Source: Chitinophagaceae bacterium (GTDB lineage Bacteria; Bacteroidota; Bacteroidia; Chitinophagales; Chitinophagaceae). From it: 50,639 nucleotides of DNA. Below are positions 10,601 to 18,657 of the stretch, piece after piece. The notes beneath the pieces are model-generated. The model ran no database searches and was not told where the DNA came from. It was given only the letters and a program-made list of their open reading frames with translations. Both the position numbers and the translations under genes were made by a program. The stretch covers positions 1-50,639 of the forward strand of contig JAHBTL010000046.1 of assembly GCA_019638615.1 (NCBI GenBank), read 5' to 3'. The number at the start of each line of letters is the position of its first letter. Position 1 is the first letter of the stretch.

Positions 10601-10848
10601 TTATCGCCTCCTTTTATAAACACCTCTCTGAAGGCAAAACCAAAAGCGAAGCGCTTCGGCTTGCCAAGCTGCAACATATAAAAGAAACGGAGATGTCATC
10701 TGCCCACCCTTATTTTTGGGCGGGGATGACCCTGGTTGGCAATGAAGAGCCGGTATATACGTCCTGGTTCCGCTATACCTGGATACCGGCTGGTATGGCA
10801 CTGCTGGCTATTCTTTTTTTCGCCCGGAAAAAAAAATTCCGGAAATAG
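7642..10848 (+). CDS. Secreted, membrane-tethered TPR-CHAT caspase-like peptidase
   Basis: A 1068-residue protein. A short hydrophobic signal sequence (residues 1-18) precedes many TPR units (about 20-440), a helical linker, and a CHAT domain (about 740-1040). The CHAT catalytic pair is present: His893 in HLGTHA and Cys944 in LTACETGAG. The conserved core continues through GEGVMSLAHSFMYAGCPSVIMSLW and ends near HPYFWAGMTLVG; a C-terminal membrane helix with a Lys/Arg-rich tail (about 1047-1068) follows. Together the signal and tail place the peptidase on the periplasmic side, anchored in the inner membrane. It is 9 bases downstream of the anti-sigma-like gene. CHAT proteins are cysteine peptidases related to caspases and separase. 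Cleavage of the neighbouring anti-sigma-like protein is an inference. Family call firm; protease activity likely; substrate unknown. Confidence 0.9.
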   Translation: MRWLIIIYFLTVNTAGYTQDNWYIQSVEANRNQKTDSAFLYISKAIDLFRKEQKTDSLVLSYVHKADMVWEQTGNQAALKILNEILNTARRLPAGNIALVAFLNKKAQIHVHNAETATAKKYFLEALKQVPANAKANSIYSSLYNNISWLYLTLQDFAPALQYAEQAKKISGELYGKDASQLISVYQSLMYITQDAGQYAQAEQYGQEMYRLANLNLAPDHPKNGLVHNDLGSLYEAMHQYDEALLHRQEMVKIIQKDYARHHNPQLLAIAYNNMGNLYQAMGEVQLAEEYFEKAKALHEINFGTEGAGIVRPLVHLANVKRELGKYTEAEKLYARAYQLQEKIDAKDRINMAYVETQYGDLFYAQKEYAQAENYYKKALENHKKAGISQTIIVQETRNTLAQTYARSGRITLAIPILNDVLKRYKAIHKKGDIAIAGQYHKISETWLLDHQPQKALLYSDSTFMELLQVSELPDSNWIRSLPYNYHIIKYLQNRSVVESALYESNGRLGSLKSLIAIAEEYSSYLEHSLPALRTQATLMQLVKEHRSIYNMAIEACWELFKKENDKRFSEKAFSFAERSKALMLRLASNNILIDINRESHTGIEKRDLDWRKKISTLNALYINEGGKNDSLLTLLTNAIEAYYRFQDSVLHSPDNSRIKSKYALQPISIPEIQARLLSREQTLLEYAVTGNAVFLFVLNGKDFFVYRLPSDILGRIADLKQLYNITPERFSSAAHLLYNELIKPAQMHFTSAKLVIVPDGDLFYLNFELLLPDDKQKDFAKMNYLIHRYEISYQLSATSAVQAPGGRAKEQKAMLLTPVFTDNMKKAYLDFIGDSSFADKQYFNLLRQPFTVKAAQRIGKYIENDLYAEQAAEEAVFKQTAGIYNILHLGTHAEINSTAPLQSRFFLAKPLSADSIHNEDGYLHAYEIYGMDLQAELAVLTACETGAGNITQGEGVMSLAHSFMYAGCPSVIMSLWKIDEKASADIIASFYKHLSEGKTKSEALRLAKLQHIKETEMSSAHPYFWAGMTLVGNEEPVYTSWFRYTWIPAGMALLAILFFARKKKFRK

Positions 10849-10993
10849 TTCCGCTCCTCTTCTCCTTACAAGATTTATAAAATCCTTCAGCAGTTGTTCA
10901 CCCTATGTATATCGCAACGATATATATCCAGTACGGCAAATCATCCCTGTTGCATATCCATCAGGTATAATATGCTGCCGGCGCCATTTGCTG

Positions 10994-11108
10994 GGGTGTA
11001 TTCCTATTGTCGCACCACTTTTCCCTCGCCGCTGAGCGGAGAGGGAATAAAAGCCTGCTTGTCGGCAGTGAGGGCAATTAAATATGCAGCGACAATTTGA
11101 ATACACCC
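10994..11108. repeat. Inverted-repeat element in the 10849-11165 gap
   Basis: Two 20-base arms, 10994-11013 and 11089-11108, are reverse complements at 18 of 20 positions. Between them a second hairpin can form from TTCCCTC and GAGGGAA around a GC-rich loop. There is no coding capacity, so this is either a small non-autonomous insertion (MITE-like) or a large transcribed hairpin separating the CHAT gene from the serine hydrolase gene. Outside it the gap holds nothing I recognise. Confidence 0.5.
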
Positions 11109-11165
11109 ATTTGCCGGAGGATCAGCCTTAAACAAATTTTCCTGTCATCTAAATTGTAACAAACC

Positions 11166-12338
11166 ATGAAAGTCTCTCCCCGAATGCTGTTTTATTTGGT
11201 TATTGTATTGTTCTCTTCCTGTAAAAAAGATACAGGAGAAGAACGGCAACCGGTACCTACCCAGCAGGATATCGGGGTGATTGATCAGCGAATGGAAAAG
11301 TTTCTAACCGACAATGGTTTTCCCGGCGCCTCCCTGGCAGTCAGCAAAAATGGCAAGCTGGTGTACCGAAAAGGTTACGGGCTGGCAGACAAGGAATCCG
11401 GGGAACAGGTAACCGCAGATTCGCGTTTCAGGATAGCCAGTGTGAGCAAGCTGTACACTTCCGTTGCTATTATGACGTTGATACAAAATGGCAAACTGGA
11501 CATGAACCAAAAAGTTTTTGGAACAGGCGGAATACTGGGCACGCAGTACGGCAAACAACCTTATAAGCAACATGTGGAAAACATCAAATTAAGCGACCTG
11601 CTGCGGCATACTATTGGCGGTTGGGGGCAGGATAATGACCCTGCTTTTTTTGAAAAATCAATGAATGAAGAATCGGTTATCAACTATACCCTGGATAATC
11701 TCACCTTAACCAAAGCCCCCGGCACATCATTCGCATACAGCAATTTCGGTTACATGCTGCTGTCTAAAATAATTGAAAAAACCAGCGGTAAGCCCTATGT
11801 GCAATACGTGAAAAATGAAATACTCGATAAGGTAGGAGCCAGCCAAACAGAAATTGCCGGTCCTTTACTCACCGACCGGAAGAGCAAAGAAGTAAAATAT
11901 TATGGACAGGGCGGCGACAAAGATCTGGTGTACGACTTCACCCGGTTCAACAGGGCAGCCGGAGCACTAGGCTGGCTGAGCACCCCCACTGATATGCTCC
12001 TGTTCGCCAACGGAGCCGATGGCTCTCCTTCGCGCCCGGATATTATCAATGCTGCCACCATCAACATCATGACCACATCAACGCCCGCCAGCAACGGCTT
12101 CGGCTTCAGCTTTGGCAGCGGCTGGGCAATGGAAGGTGATGAGTGGTTTTGGTGGGGAAGTCTTCCGGGAACATTTGCTGTGCTGTACCGGAACGGGAAC
12201 GGCATATGCATTGCAGCGGCTGCAAACGGCAGGAAACAACCCAACCCGGAAAATGGCCTGTATAGCTTTATTAATATCATTAACTTCCTGGCTACAGACA
12301 ACAGCATACCCTGGCAGGACATCGACCAGTTCAAATAG
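11166..12338 (+). CDS. Class C beta-lactamase-family serine hydrolase lipoprotein
   Basis: A 390-residue penicillin-binding-fold hydrolase (beta-lactamase / D-alanyl-D-alanine carboxypeptidase / esterase group, peptidase family S12). A lipobox follows a short hydrophobic segment (VLFSSC), so it should be a lipoprotein. The catalytic SxxK motif is Ser92-Val-Ser-Lys95 and the YxN motif is Tyr191-Ser-Asn193. In place of KTG, a weaker motif is seen near WWGSLPG, as is common in this family. Many family members are peptidases or esterases rather than true antibiotic-inactivating enzymes, and sequence does not separate them. It is on the same strand as, and 137 bases before, pbpC, which suggests a cell-wall role. 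Confidence 0.85.
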   Translation: MKVSPRMLFYLVIVLFSSCKKDTGEERQPVPTQQDIGVIDQRMEKFLTDNGFPGASLAVSKNGKLVYRKGYGLADKESGEQVTADSRFRIASVSKLYTSVAIMTLIQNGKLDMNQKVFGTGGILGTQYGKQPYKQHVENIKLSDLLRHTIGGWGQDNDPAFFEKSMNEESVINYTLDNLTLTKAPGTSFAYSNFGYMLLSKIIEKTSGKPYVQYVKNEILDKVGASQTEIAGPLLTDRKSKEVKYYGQGGDKDLVYDFTRFNRAAGALGWLSTPTDMLLFANGADGSPSRPDIINAATINIMTTSTPASNGFGFSFGSGWAMEGDEWFWWGSLPGTFAVLYRNGNGICIAAAANGRKQPNPENGLYSFINIINFLATDNSIPWQDIDQFK

Positions 12339-12475
12339 TAAATGAACGCATAAGGCTTGCGATGCAGCATGCAGGTGGGCTACTTTGACAAAATTTTTCA
12401 GCCTTCCTTCACAGGCCTATTGAATTCTTTTGAATATTTGTTAGCTGTAAGCGTTACAGGCTGGCAAATATTCCA

Positions 12476-14863
12476 ATGAAAAGAAAATTGTCTTTCATAT
12501 ATAACAGGATACGAAGATTAAGAGGAAGAACCAGGATCTTTTTATTGACGCTGCTTGTATTCCTGCTATGGTTCTGGCTTTGCCTTCCGGATCCCCTGTT
12601 CAATTCACCCGCATCGTATGTGATAGAAGCATCTAATGGCGATTTGCTGGGGGCTACCATCGCGGCAGACGGGCAGTGGCGTTTTCCATACAACCCGGAT
12701 GTTCCGGATAAATTCAAAGCATGCATTATTGCTTTTGAAGACCAGCGGTTTTTATATCATCCCGGTGTGGATCTGCTTGCCATGGCCAGGGCTATACGAC
12801 AGAATATCCGATCTTCCAGAACGGTAAGCGGGGGCAGCACCATCACTATGCAGGTAATACGGCTTTCGGGAAAACGAAAAAGAAATGTTTTTTACAAGCT
12901 CATAGAAAGTATTATTGCCGTAAGACTTGAGCTGTCTTATTCAAAAAAAAGCATCCTGGCGCTCTATGCATCACATGCCCCGTTCGGTAGCAATGTAGTA
13001 GGACTGGATGCCGCCGCCTGGCGTTATTATGGAAGAAGCGCCGACAAACTCAGTTGGGGGGAAACGGCTACGCTGGCAGTGTTGCCCAATGCGCCGGCAT
13101 TGGTACACCCGGGAAAAAACAGGCAGGACCTGTTAAGAAAAAGAAACCTGCTGCTGGACAAACTACTCACCCAAAAAGAGATCGATACTGCTACCTGCCT
13201 GCTTTCCAAACTGGAACCGATACCTGATGAGCCCAGATCACTGCCCCAATGGGCGCCGCATTTGTTGCAGCGATTCAAAAAAGAAGCCCGTTCCGCAGCA
13301 AGCCATCGTGCACAAACGACCATTCAGCTGAGCCTCCAAAAAACAGTAGCGCAAATTGTTGAGCAGCATCACCGCTTCCTGAAAGGAAATGGCATCAACA
13401 ATGCCTGTGCATTGGTGCTGGATGTGGAAACCGGAAATGCCTTGGCATACATTGGCAATGCATATCATCCGGGAGATCCCGACCTGCAAAGCCATGTAGA
13501 CATCGTCACTGCACCACGCAGCCCGGGCAGCACTTTAAAGCCCCTGCTATATGCCTGCATGCTAAGCGATGGTATGTTGCTGCCCCATTCGCTGGTACCT
13601 GATATTCCTACACAAATAGGAGGATATACGCCGCAGAACTTTGACAGGGATTACGATGGCGCCGTTACTGCCTCTTCAGCTATATCGAGGTCATTAAATG
13701 TACCCGCGGTAAGAATGCTCCGCGATTATAAGTATCCGCGATTTTATGAAAACCTGAAAAAAACCGGCATTGCCACCCTGAACCGGCCTGCAGATCATTA
13801 TGGTTTATCACTCATACTGGGAGGATGTGAAGTGACACCCTGGGATCTTGCAGGTATGTATGCAGGTATGGCCCGTGCGTTGCTGCACGCAAAGAAAAAT
13901 AAAGGTAAAATACCCGCGAAAGAATTTCATGCGCCCAGGTATCTGCAAAATGCACAAGCTTCCTCCACGGCAACTAATCATCTTAATTTCCTGGATGCCA
14001 TTTCCATCTGGTATATGTTCAATGTCATGGAAGATGTAATGCGGCCGGGCGAAGAAGGCTTGTGGAAACAATTCAGCTCTTCGCAGCGCGTAGCCTGGAA
14101 AACAGGGACCAGCTTCGGATTCCGCGACGCGTGGGCGGTAGGTGTAACGCCCCGCCATGTGATCGTAACCTGGGCGGGCAACGGAACCGGTGAAGGACGG
14201 CCCGGGCTGATAGGCGTGCAAACTGCGGCCCCTATCCTGTTCGACATTGTGAAAGCGCTTCCCGCTACGGGATGGTTTGAAAAACCGGGGGATGATATTA
14301 CGGTGGCGGTATGCAGGCAAAGCCATTTCAGGGCTAACATTGATTGTCCTGATGTTGATTCTATAGCCGCTCCACCCAATGGCATGAATGCGCCATTGTG
14401 TAATTACCATCATATCATTCACCTGGATGCTGCACAACAGTACAGGGTAACCGAAAACTGCGTTAACCCATCCAATATGATCCATAAAAGCTGGTTTATC
14501 CTTCCACCTACCATGGAATGGTATTATGCAAAAAAACATCTTGACTACAAAATACCGCCTCCTTTTAAACCGGGTTGTTTTGCAGAAGGGCGAAAGGTGA
14601 TGGATATGGTCTATCCCGAAGCCAACGCGAAAATTTATGTGCCGGTTGAACTAACAGGTGAAAAAGGGAAAACCATTTTTACCGCTACACATCAAAGACC
14701 CGAAGCCAAAATATTCTGGCATTTAGATGATGAATTTATCGGCAGCACAGAACGGTTCCACCAGATGGCCCTCAATCCCGCACCGGGAAAACATTTTATT
14801 ACACTGGTAGATGAAACGGGCGAGCGGATCACCAGGGCATTTGAAATACTGGAGAAGGAGTGA
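12476..14863 (+). CDS. pbpC: Penicillin-binding protein 1C, bifunctional transglycosylase/transpeptidase-like
   Basis: Periplasmic peptidoglycan synthase, 795 residues, close to the usual PBP1C length. One membrane helix (about residues 20-40) is followed by a GT51 glycosyltransferase domain with catalytic Glu88 in AFEDQRF, then a transpeptidase domain with Ser352-Thr-Leu-Lys355, Ser406-Leu-Asn408 and Lys542-Thr-Gly. A C-terminal beta domain typical of PBP1C (BiPBP_C) ends the protein. The nucleophile, SxN and KTG motifs are all intact, so both activities could be retained. In other bacteria pbpC pairs with an alpha-2-macroglobulin gene, thought to protect the periplasm while PBP1C repairs wall breaches; here that partner is at 367-5988. 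The ATG at 12476 leaves a short basic N-terminus before the membrane helix. Confidence 0.94.
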   Translation: MKRKLSFIYNRIRRLRGRTRIFLLTLLVFLLWFWLCLPDPLFNSPASYVIEASNGDLLGATIAADGQWRFPYNPDVPDKFKACIIAFEDQRFLYHPGVDLLAMARAIRQNIRSSRTVSGGSTITMQVIRLSGKRKRNVFYKLIESIIAVRLELSYSKKSILALYASHAPFGSNVVGLDAAAWRYYGRSADKLSWGETATLAVLPNAPALVHPGKNRQDLLRKRNLLLDKLLTQKEIDTATCLLSKLEPIPDEPRSLPQWAPHLLQRFKKEARSAASHRAQTTIQLSLQKTVAQIVEQHHRFLKGNGINNACALVLDVETGNALAYIGNAYHPGDPDLQSHVDIVTAPRSPGSTLKPLLYACMLSDGMLLPHSLVPDIPTQIGGYTPQNFDRDYDGAVTASSAISRSLNVPAVRMLRDYKYPRFYENLKKTGIATLNRPADHYGLSLILGGCEVTPWDLAGMYAGMARALLHAKKNKGKIPAKEFHAPRYLQNAQASSTATNHLNFLDAISIWYMFNVMEDVMRPGEEGLWKQFSSSQRVAWKTGTSFGFRDAWAVGVTPRHVIVTWAGNGTGEGRPGLIGVQTAAPILFDIVKALPATGWFEKPGDDITVAVCRQSHFRANIDCPDVDSIAAPPNGMNAPLCNYHHIIHLDAAQQYRVTENCVNPSNMIHKSWFILPPTMEWYYAKKHLDYKIPPPFKPGCFAEGRKVMDMVYPEANAKIYVPVELTGEKGKTIFTATHQRPEAKIFWHLDDEFIGSTERFHQMALNPAPGKHFITLVDETGERITRAFEILEKE

Positions 14864-15083
14864 GCGTTCAGCAATTAGCTGTCAGCTATCAGCTTTTGGG
14901 CGTAGGTGTATGCCGTTGTTGGTGTTGTGCGCGGATTTGTGTTCCGGCTTCATCAACAACGATTGCTGCACACGTTATATTAATTCGACACCTGTTTAAC
15001 CCCTTGTTGATGGTGATACCTGCTCACTTTGCTTTCTCACGAACACCCAACAACAGCGCAACAACTCCGGTTGTTGTCAAGAA

Positions 15084-15109
15084 AATGCCGGAGACAATTC
15101 TCCGGCATT
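15084..15109 (-). terminator. Terminator hairpin of the LRR gene
   Basis: AATGCCGGAGA (15084-15094) and TCTCCGGCATT (15099-15109) form a perfect 11-pair stem with a four-base loop. Read leftward it is followed by TTTTCTT, as expected for an intrinsic terminator 20 bases beyond the stop of the LRR gene. A second hairpin, CAACAAC/GTTGTTG (15059-15076), lies just past it. The remaining 14864-15058 holds no gene. Confidence 0.75.
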
Positions 15110-15129
15110 GTATAGATTACTACTTATTG

Positions 15130-18100
15130 TTAATGTTTAATAAACTTCAGCATAGTTTGTTTGTCTCTCTCAACCACCTTAATCGTATATACGCCACTCG
15201 TTATACTACCGAAATTAAACTGCTGGTTGCCATTCACATTCTGCCATTGTTTCACCAGTTGTCCTGCTGCATTGTACAACAGTACCGATTCCGCTTGCCG
15301 TAGCCCCTTAATGTAAACGAAACCACTACCTGTTGGATTGGGATATACGGCGAGCCTGCCGGTTATATTTCCAGCCAGGTTATCAGCTGATGCCGGCCCT
15401 GCTTTCCTGCCGCTTACAGTGCTTACGTTTGCGTTGTGTGTACGCAGTTCAACACCCGGAACCACGCTGTTGGTAACAATACAATGATACACGCCCGGTG
15501 TGGTAATAGTGAGGGTGGAATCTCCCGTTTTGGTTACGAACGGGCCTGTATTTTTAAACCATTTGTATGTATTGTTGGCCAGGGTACCGCCAGCGGCTGC
15601 CTTCAGTACAGGGTTTTCATTAATGATGGGGATGCGTTGCTGCGGGTTGAAGTTGATTTTGTATTCTTCATCCTCATTAAATTCACAAACATAAGAGATG
15701 GACGCCAGGCATTCAAGTCCTGTAAAATTCAATTTATTGTTGCTTACATTCAGCTGGTCCTGATAGTTAAGACACAAGGTCAACCCGCAATTAACAGGAT
15801 CAACATACTCAAGCAGGTTATTGCTAAGATCAAATTCAGCCTTGGCGGCCAGTAGCGAAGGTATTGCACCAGTGAATTTGTTGTTGTTAAGCCTGCACCA
15901 TGGTGGAGCATTATGTAAATTGGCAGGAAGCGGGCCTGATAGTTTATTGTGCGACAAATCAAGTACAAACATTCCCTCCATTTCGAGAAGCGATGGAGGA
16001 ACCGGCCCGGTGAGTTGATTGTTGTTCAGCGAAAGATAATAGAATTCGTCTGATGAAGAAAGTGTGCCAGGAATAGTGCCTGTAAGGTTATTCCACGCCA
16101 GATTTAAGTCCTCTAAAGGTAAGTTTTTAAAGAACGCCGGTATTTTGCCGGTTAACTGGTTGTTGAAGAGAACTAAGGTATGCAGATTGGTAGCATTTTG
16201 CAGCCCGCCCGGAATGCTTCCTGTTAGCTGCTTACCATCAATATAAACCCTGCGAAGCTCGGGTTGATGCCTGCCCAAATCATCCGGGATCTGGCCGGTA
16301 AAATGTCCGTCCAGGTAAAGTTCTCTAAGTTCCGTAAGGGTAGGGAGCATAGGGGATAAAGTGCCCGCCAGGTCATCGCCTTCAATATGTAATTCTACAA
16401 CCCTGTCGTTATAGTCGCCGATCGTAACGCCAGACCATGTACTTATAGGGTCTGTCAACACCCAGTTTAAACCGGAACTAATATGGTTGTAAATGTCAAC
16501 CAGCGCCAGGCTGTCCTGTATTACCCCGGGTACAACCTTAAAGAATGTTGTATCTGAAGACAATGTAAGTTCTGTCGCCACGCTGTTGGTAATAATGGCG
16601 TGATAGGTTCCCGAGGTCAGCATGGTAAAGGTTGAGTCGCCTGTTTTGGTGGCAATCAACACGTTGTCTTTATACCATTTGTAAATATTGTTGGACAGGG
16701 TACCACCGGCAGCTGCCTTCAGTACCGGGTTTTCATTGATCAGCGGAATGACTGCCTGGTGATCGTATGCAATTCTTCCTGCCATTTCAGGACTGCCCAG
16801 GCAGTCCATGCCTGAAAAATTAAACCTGTTGTACTGAATGGTGCCCGATATATATTCATTTGTACAAAAGCCTTGCGGAAGCGGCCCGGTAAAAAGGTTA
16901 TGATCCAATGACGCTTCGAAAAAACCAATGGTTGAAAAGCTTTCTGGAATTCGCCCACTGAGCTGGTTGTTGGAAAGTATAACCGTAAGCAAGCGCCTGA
17001 GATTGCCATAATGTTCGGGGATAGGCCCTTTGAGCTGGTTGTTGCTTAACTCCAGGCCGGTAAGGTGAACTAAATTTCCCCAGTTAGCAGGCAGGTTCCC
17101 CCTGTAGTTATTTCCCGACAACCTGATCGTGTTTAATCGCAGCGCTCTGGAAAGGTCAGGTAAAAGCCCGCCCAGTTTGTTTTTTACCATCTCAATATTT
17201 TTCAACCCTGTAAGATGCTTTATGCTGCCGGGCAACGCGCCGTCCAAATTGTTTTCATTCAAAAACAGGTTACCCACTCTTCCGTTTATGACTTCAATAC
17301 CGTACCAGTCCTGAAGCGGAGCATTGGTGAGCCAGTTCGTTTTGTTAAGCCATTGTGCCCCTTTCGTGCCGTTATATATATCCACCAATACCAGACTGTC
17401 TTGTTGCCTTAGTGCAGCAACGTCAGCTATTGTAATGTTATTTGATTTTAATTCCAATTCCGGCAGTTGGCTGTTGGTTATTACTACCCGGTAAGTACCT
17501 GTTTCTATTACATTCAGGCTAATGGCCGGCCCATTGTTTACCTGGTAAATACCTGTACCATAAACAGGATCATTCCTATACCAGGTATACGTATTATTGG
17601 TAAGCGTTCCGCCCGCAGCTATACTTAATGTAAGATTGTTTTGGGTGATGTTGAGATCGTGCTGATTATTATAAATAGCGTTAGGATTGGCTCCCAGGCA
17701 TTCCAATCCTGAAAAAGTAAATTTATTACCACTGATATTTACCTGTATGTCTGCAGAACAGAGTTTACCGACCGGCATCGGCCCGATGAGCTGGTTATTG
17801 GCGGCTAAAAATCTGGTGAGGTTGTTGAGACTGTTGATGCCTGAGGGTATTTTGTTTGTGAAGGCATTATTACTAACATTTATTTCTACCATCGCAGCAG
17901 CATTGCCGATGGAAGAGGGTATCCATCCGCTGATACCGTTGCCAGCAACATTGAAATGTGTAAGTTTTGAAAGACTGTTAAAAAAAACGGCAGGAAGTGT
18001 TCCTGAAAAGCTGTTTGAAGAAAGATCAAGCTGTTCCAGTTCGGTGAGACTTCCTATTCCGGCGGGCACACTACCCGTGAGGTGGTTGTTTTGCAGTTGC

Positions 18101-18378
18101 AGCGTCTTTAATTGGGTAAGCTTCAGGATATTGCCGGAGAGCAATGTCCCCGAAAGGTTATTACCCGGCAGATTAAGCCCTGTTACCCTGCCGGCAGTGA
18201 GGGTTACGCCAAACCAGGTATTCACCGGTTGTGTTGGTACCCATTTTTGCGTCCATGCGGTACCGTTGGTAGTGTTGTAAATGTTAATGAGCGCGAGACT
18301 GTCCTGTGAATTTACCTGTGCGTTGGTTTGTGCAAGCAGCAGGATGGCAAGAAGTACAGAGAGTGAAAATCTTTTCAT
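15130..18378 (-). CDS. Secreted leucine-rich-repeat protein with type IX sorting domain
   Basis: A 1082-residue surface or secreted protein. The ATG at 18378 gives a textbook signal peptide (MKRFSLSVLLAILLLAQTNA); the upstream extension in frame has no signal character. The body has three modules. Each begins with a plant-type cap resembling DSLALVDIYN followed by a conserved W and GRV, continues with LRRs of the LxxNxLTGxIP type, and most close with an Ig/PKD-like strand segment (ENPVLKAAAGGTL and related). The last about 80 residues are a type IX secretion C-terminal sorting domain (VYPNPTGSG start, GVYTIKVV end). Likely role is adhesion or binding of a polymer or protein at the cell surface; no catalytic motif is seen. 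It is transcribed alone with its own terminator. Confidence 0.9.
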   Translation of the reverse strand: MKRFSLSVLLAILLLAQTNAQVNSQDSLALINIYNTTNGTAWTQKWVPTQPVNTWFGVTLTAGRVTGLNLPGNNLSGTLLSGNILKLTQLKTLQLQNNHLTGSVPAGIGSLTELEQLDLSSNSFSGTLPAVFFNSLSKLTHFNVAGNGISGWIPSSIGNAAAMVEINVSNNAFTNKIPSGINSLNNLTRFLAANNQLIGPMPVGKLCSADIQVNISGNKFTFSGLECLGANPNAIYNNQHDLNITQNNLTLSIAAGGTLTNNTYTWYRNDPVYGTGIYQVNNGPAISLNVIETGTYRVVITNSQLPELELKSNNITIADVAALRQQDSLVLVDIYNGTKGAQWLNKTNWLTNAPLQDWYGIEVINGRVGNLFLNENNLDGALPGSIKHLTGLKNIEMVKNKLGGLLPDLSRALRLNTIRLSGNNYRGNLPANWGNLVHLTGLELSNNQLKGPIPEHYGNLRRLLTVILSNNQLSGRIPESFSTIGFFEASLDHNLFTGPLPQGFCTNEYISGTIQYNRFNFSGMDCLGSPEMAGRIAYDHQAVIPLINENPVLKAAAGGTLSNNIYKWYKDNVLIATKTGDSTFTMLTSGTYHAIITNSVATELTLSSDTTFFKVVPGVIQDSLALVDIYNHISSGLNWVLTDPISTWSGVTIGDYNDRVVELHIEGDDLAGTLSPMLPTLTELRELYLDGHFTGQIPDDLGRHQPELRRVYIDGKQLTGSIPGGLQNATNLHTLVLFNNQLTGKIPAFFKNLPLEDLNLAWNNLTGTIPGTLSSSDEFYYLSLNNNQLTGPVPPSLLEMEGMFVLDLSHNKLSGPLPANLHNAPPWCRLNNNKFTGAIPSLLAAKAEFDLSNNLLEYVDPVNCGLTLCLNYQDQLNVSNNKLNFTGLECLASISYVCEFNEDEEYKINFNPQQRIPIINENPVLKAAAGGTLANNTYKWFKNTGPFVTKTGDSTLTITTPGVYHCIVTNSVVPGVELRTHNANVSTVSGRKAGPASADNLAGNITGRLAVYPNPTGSGFVYIKGLRQAESVLLYNAAGQLVKQWQNVNGNQQFNFGSITSGVYTIKVVERDKQTMLKFIKH

Positions 18379-18657
18379 GATGGCTGGTTGATGAGTGAAT
18401 AATGGGCTACGGGCAGGCATTTTGCAATAGCAAAACGTTGCTTGATCTTCGATAAGGATATGGAATACCATACACAAAACACATACTGGCTCTTTTGGAG
18501 AACCATGCGGATATTAATTATTTAGACTAACGTTGTAGTATTAGGGTTTTCAGAGAAATAAAACCGGGTTGGAATATCGGATCAATCGTTTTTTAACTGC
18601 TGCCAAAAGTAATAATTATTTTTTATATAAACAATACACTTCAAATTCGGGGTTTGC

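Noticed and set aside
11166-12338. Antibiotic-resistance AmpC beta-lactamase
   Set aside because: SxxK and YxN are shared by many peptidases and esterases of the family; lipoprotein anchoring and no ampR-like regulator nearby argue against a specific resistance call.
13808-14539. 243-codon open frame on the minus strand inside pbpC
   Set aside because: It lies wholly antisense to a well-conserved gene, and its translation is rich in Arg, Pro, Cys and His with no recognisable domain.
14860-15303. 147-codon frame spanning the pbpC-LRR gap
   Set aside because: It overlaps the LRR gene's terminator and C-terminal sorting domain on the other strand and has no plausible domain.
17687-18280. 197-codon plus-strand frame inside the LRR gene
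   Set aside because: Its repetitive composition simply mirrors the antisense of leucine-rich repeats.
15130-18378. Regularly spaced repeats suggesting a CRISPR array
   Set aside because: The periodicity is that of degenerate LRR codons in an intact reading frame; there are no identical repeats with unique spacers.
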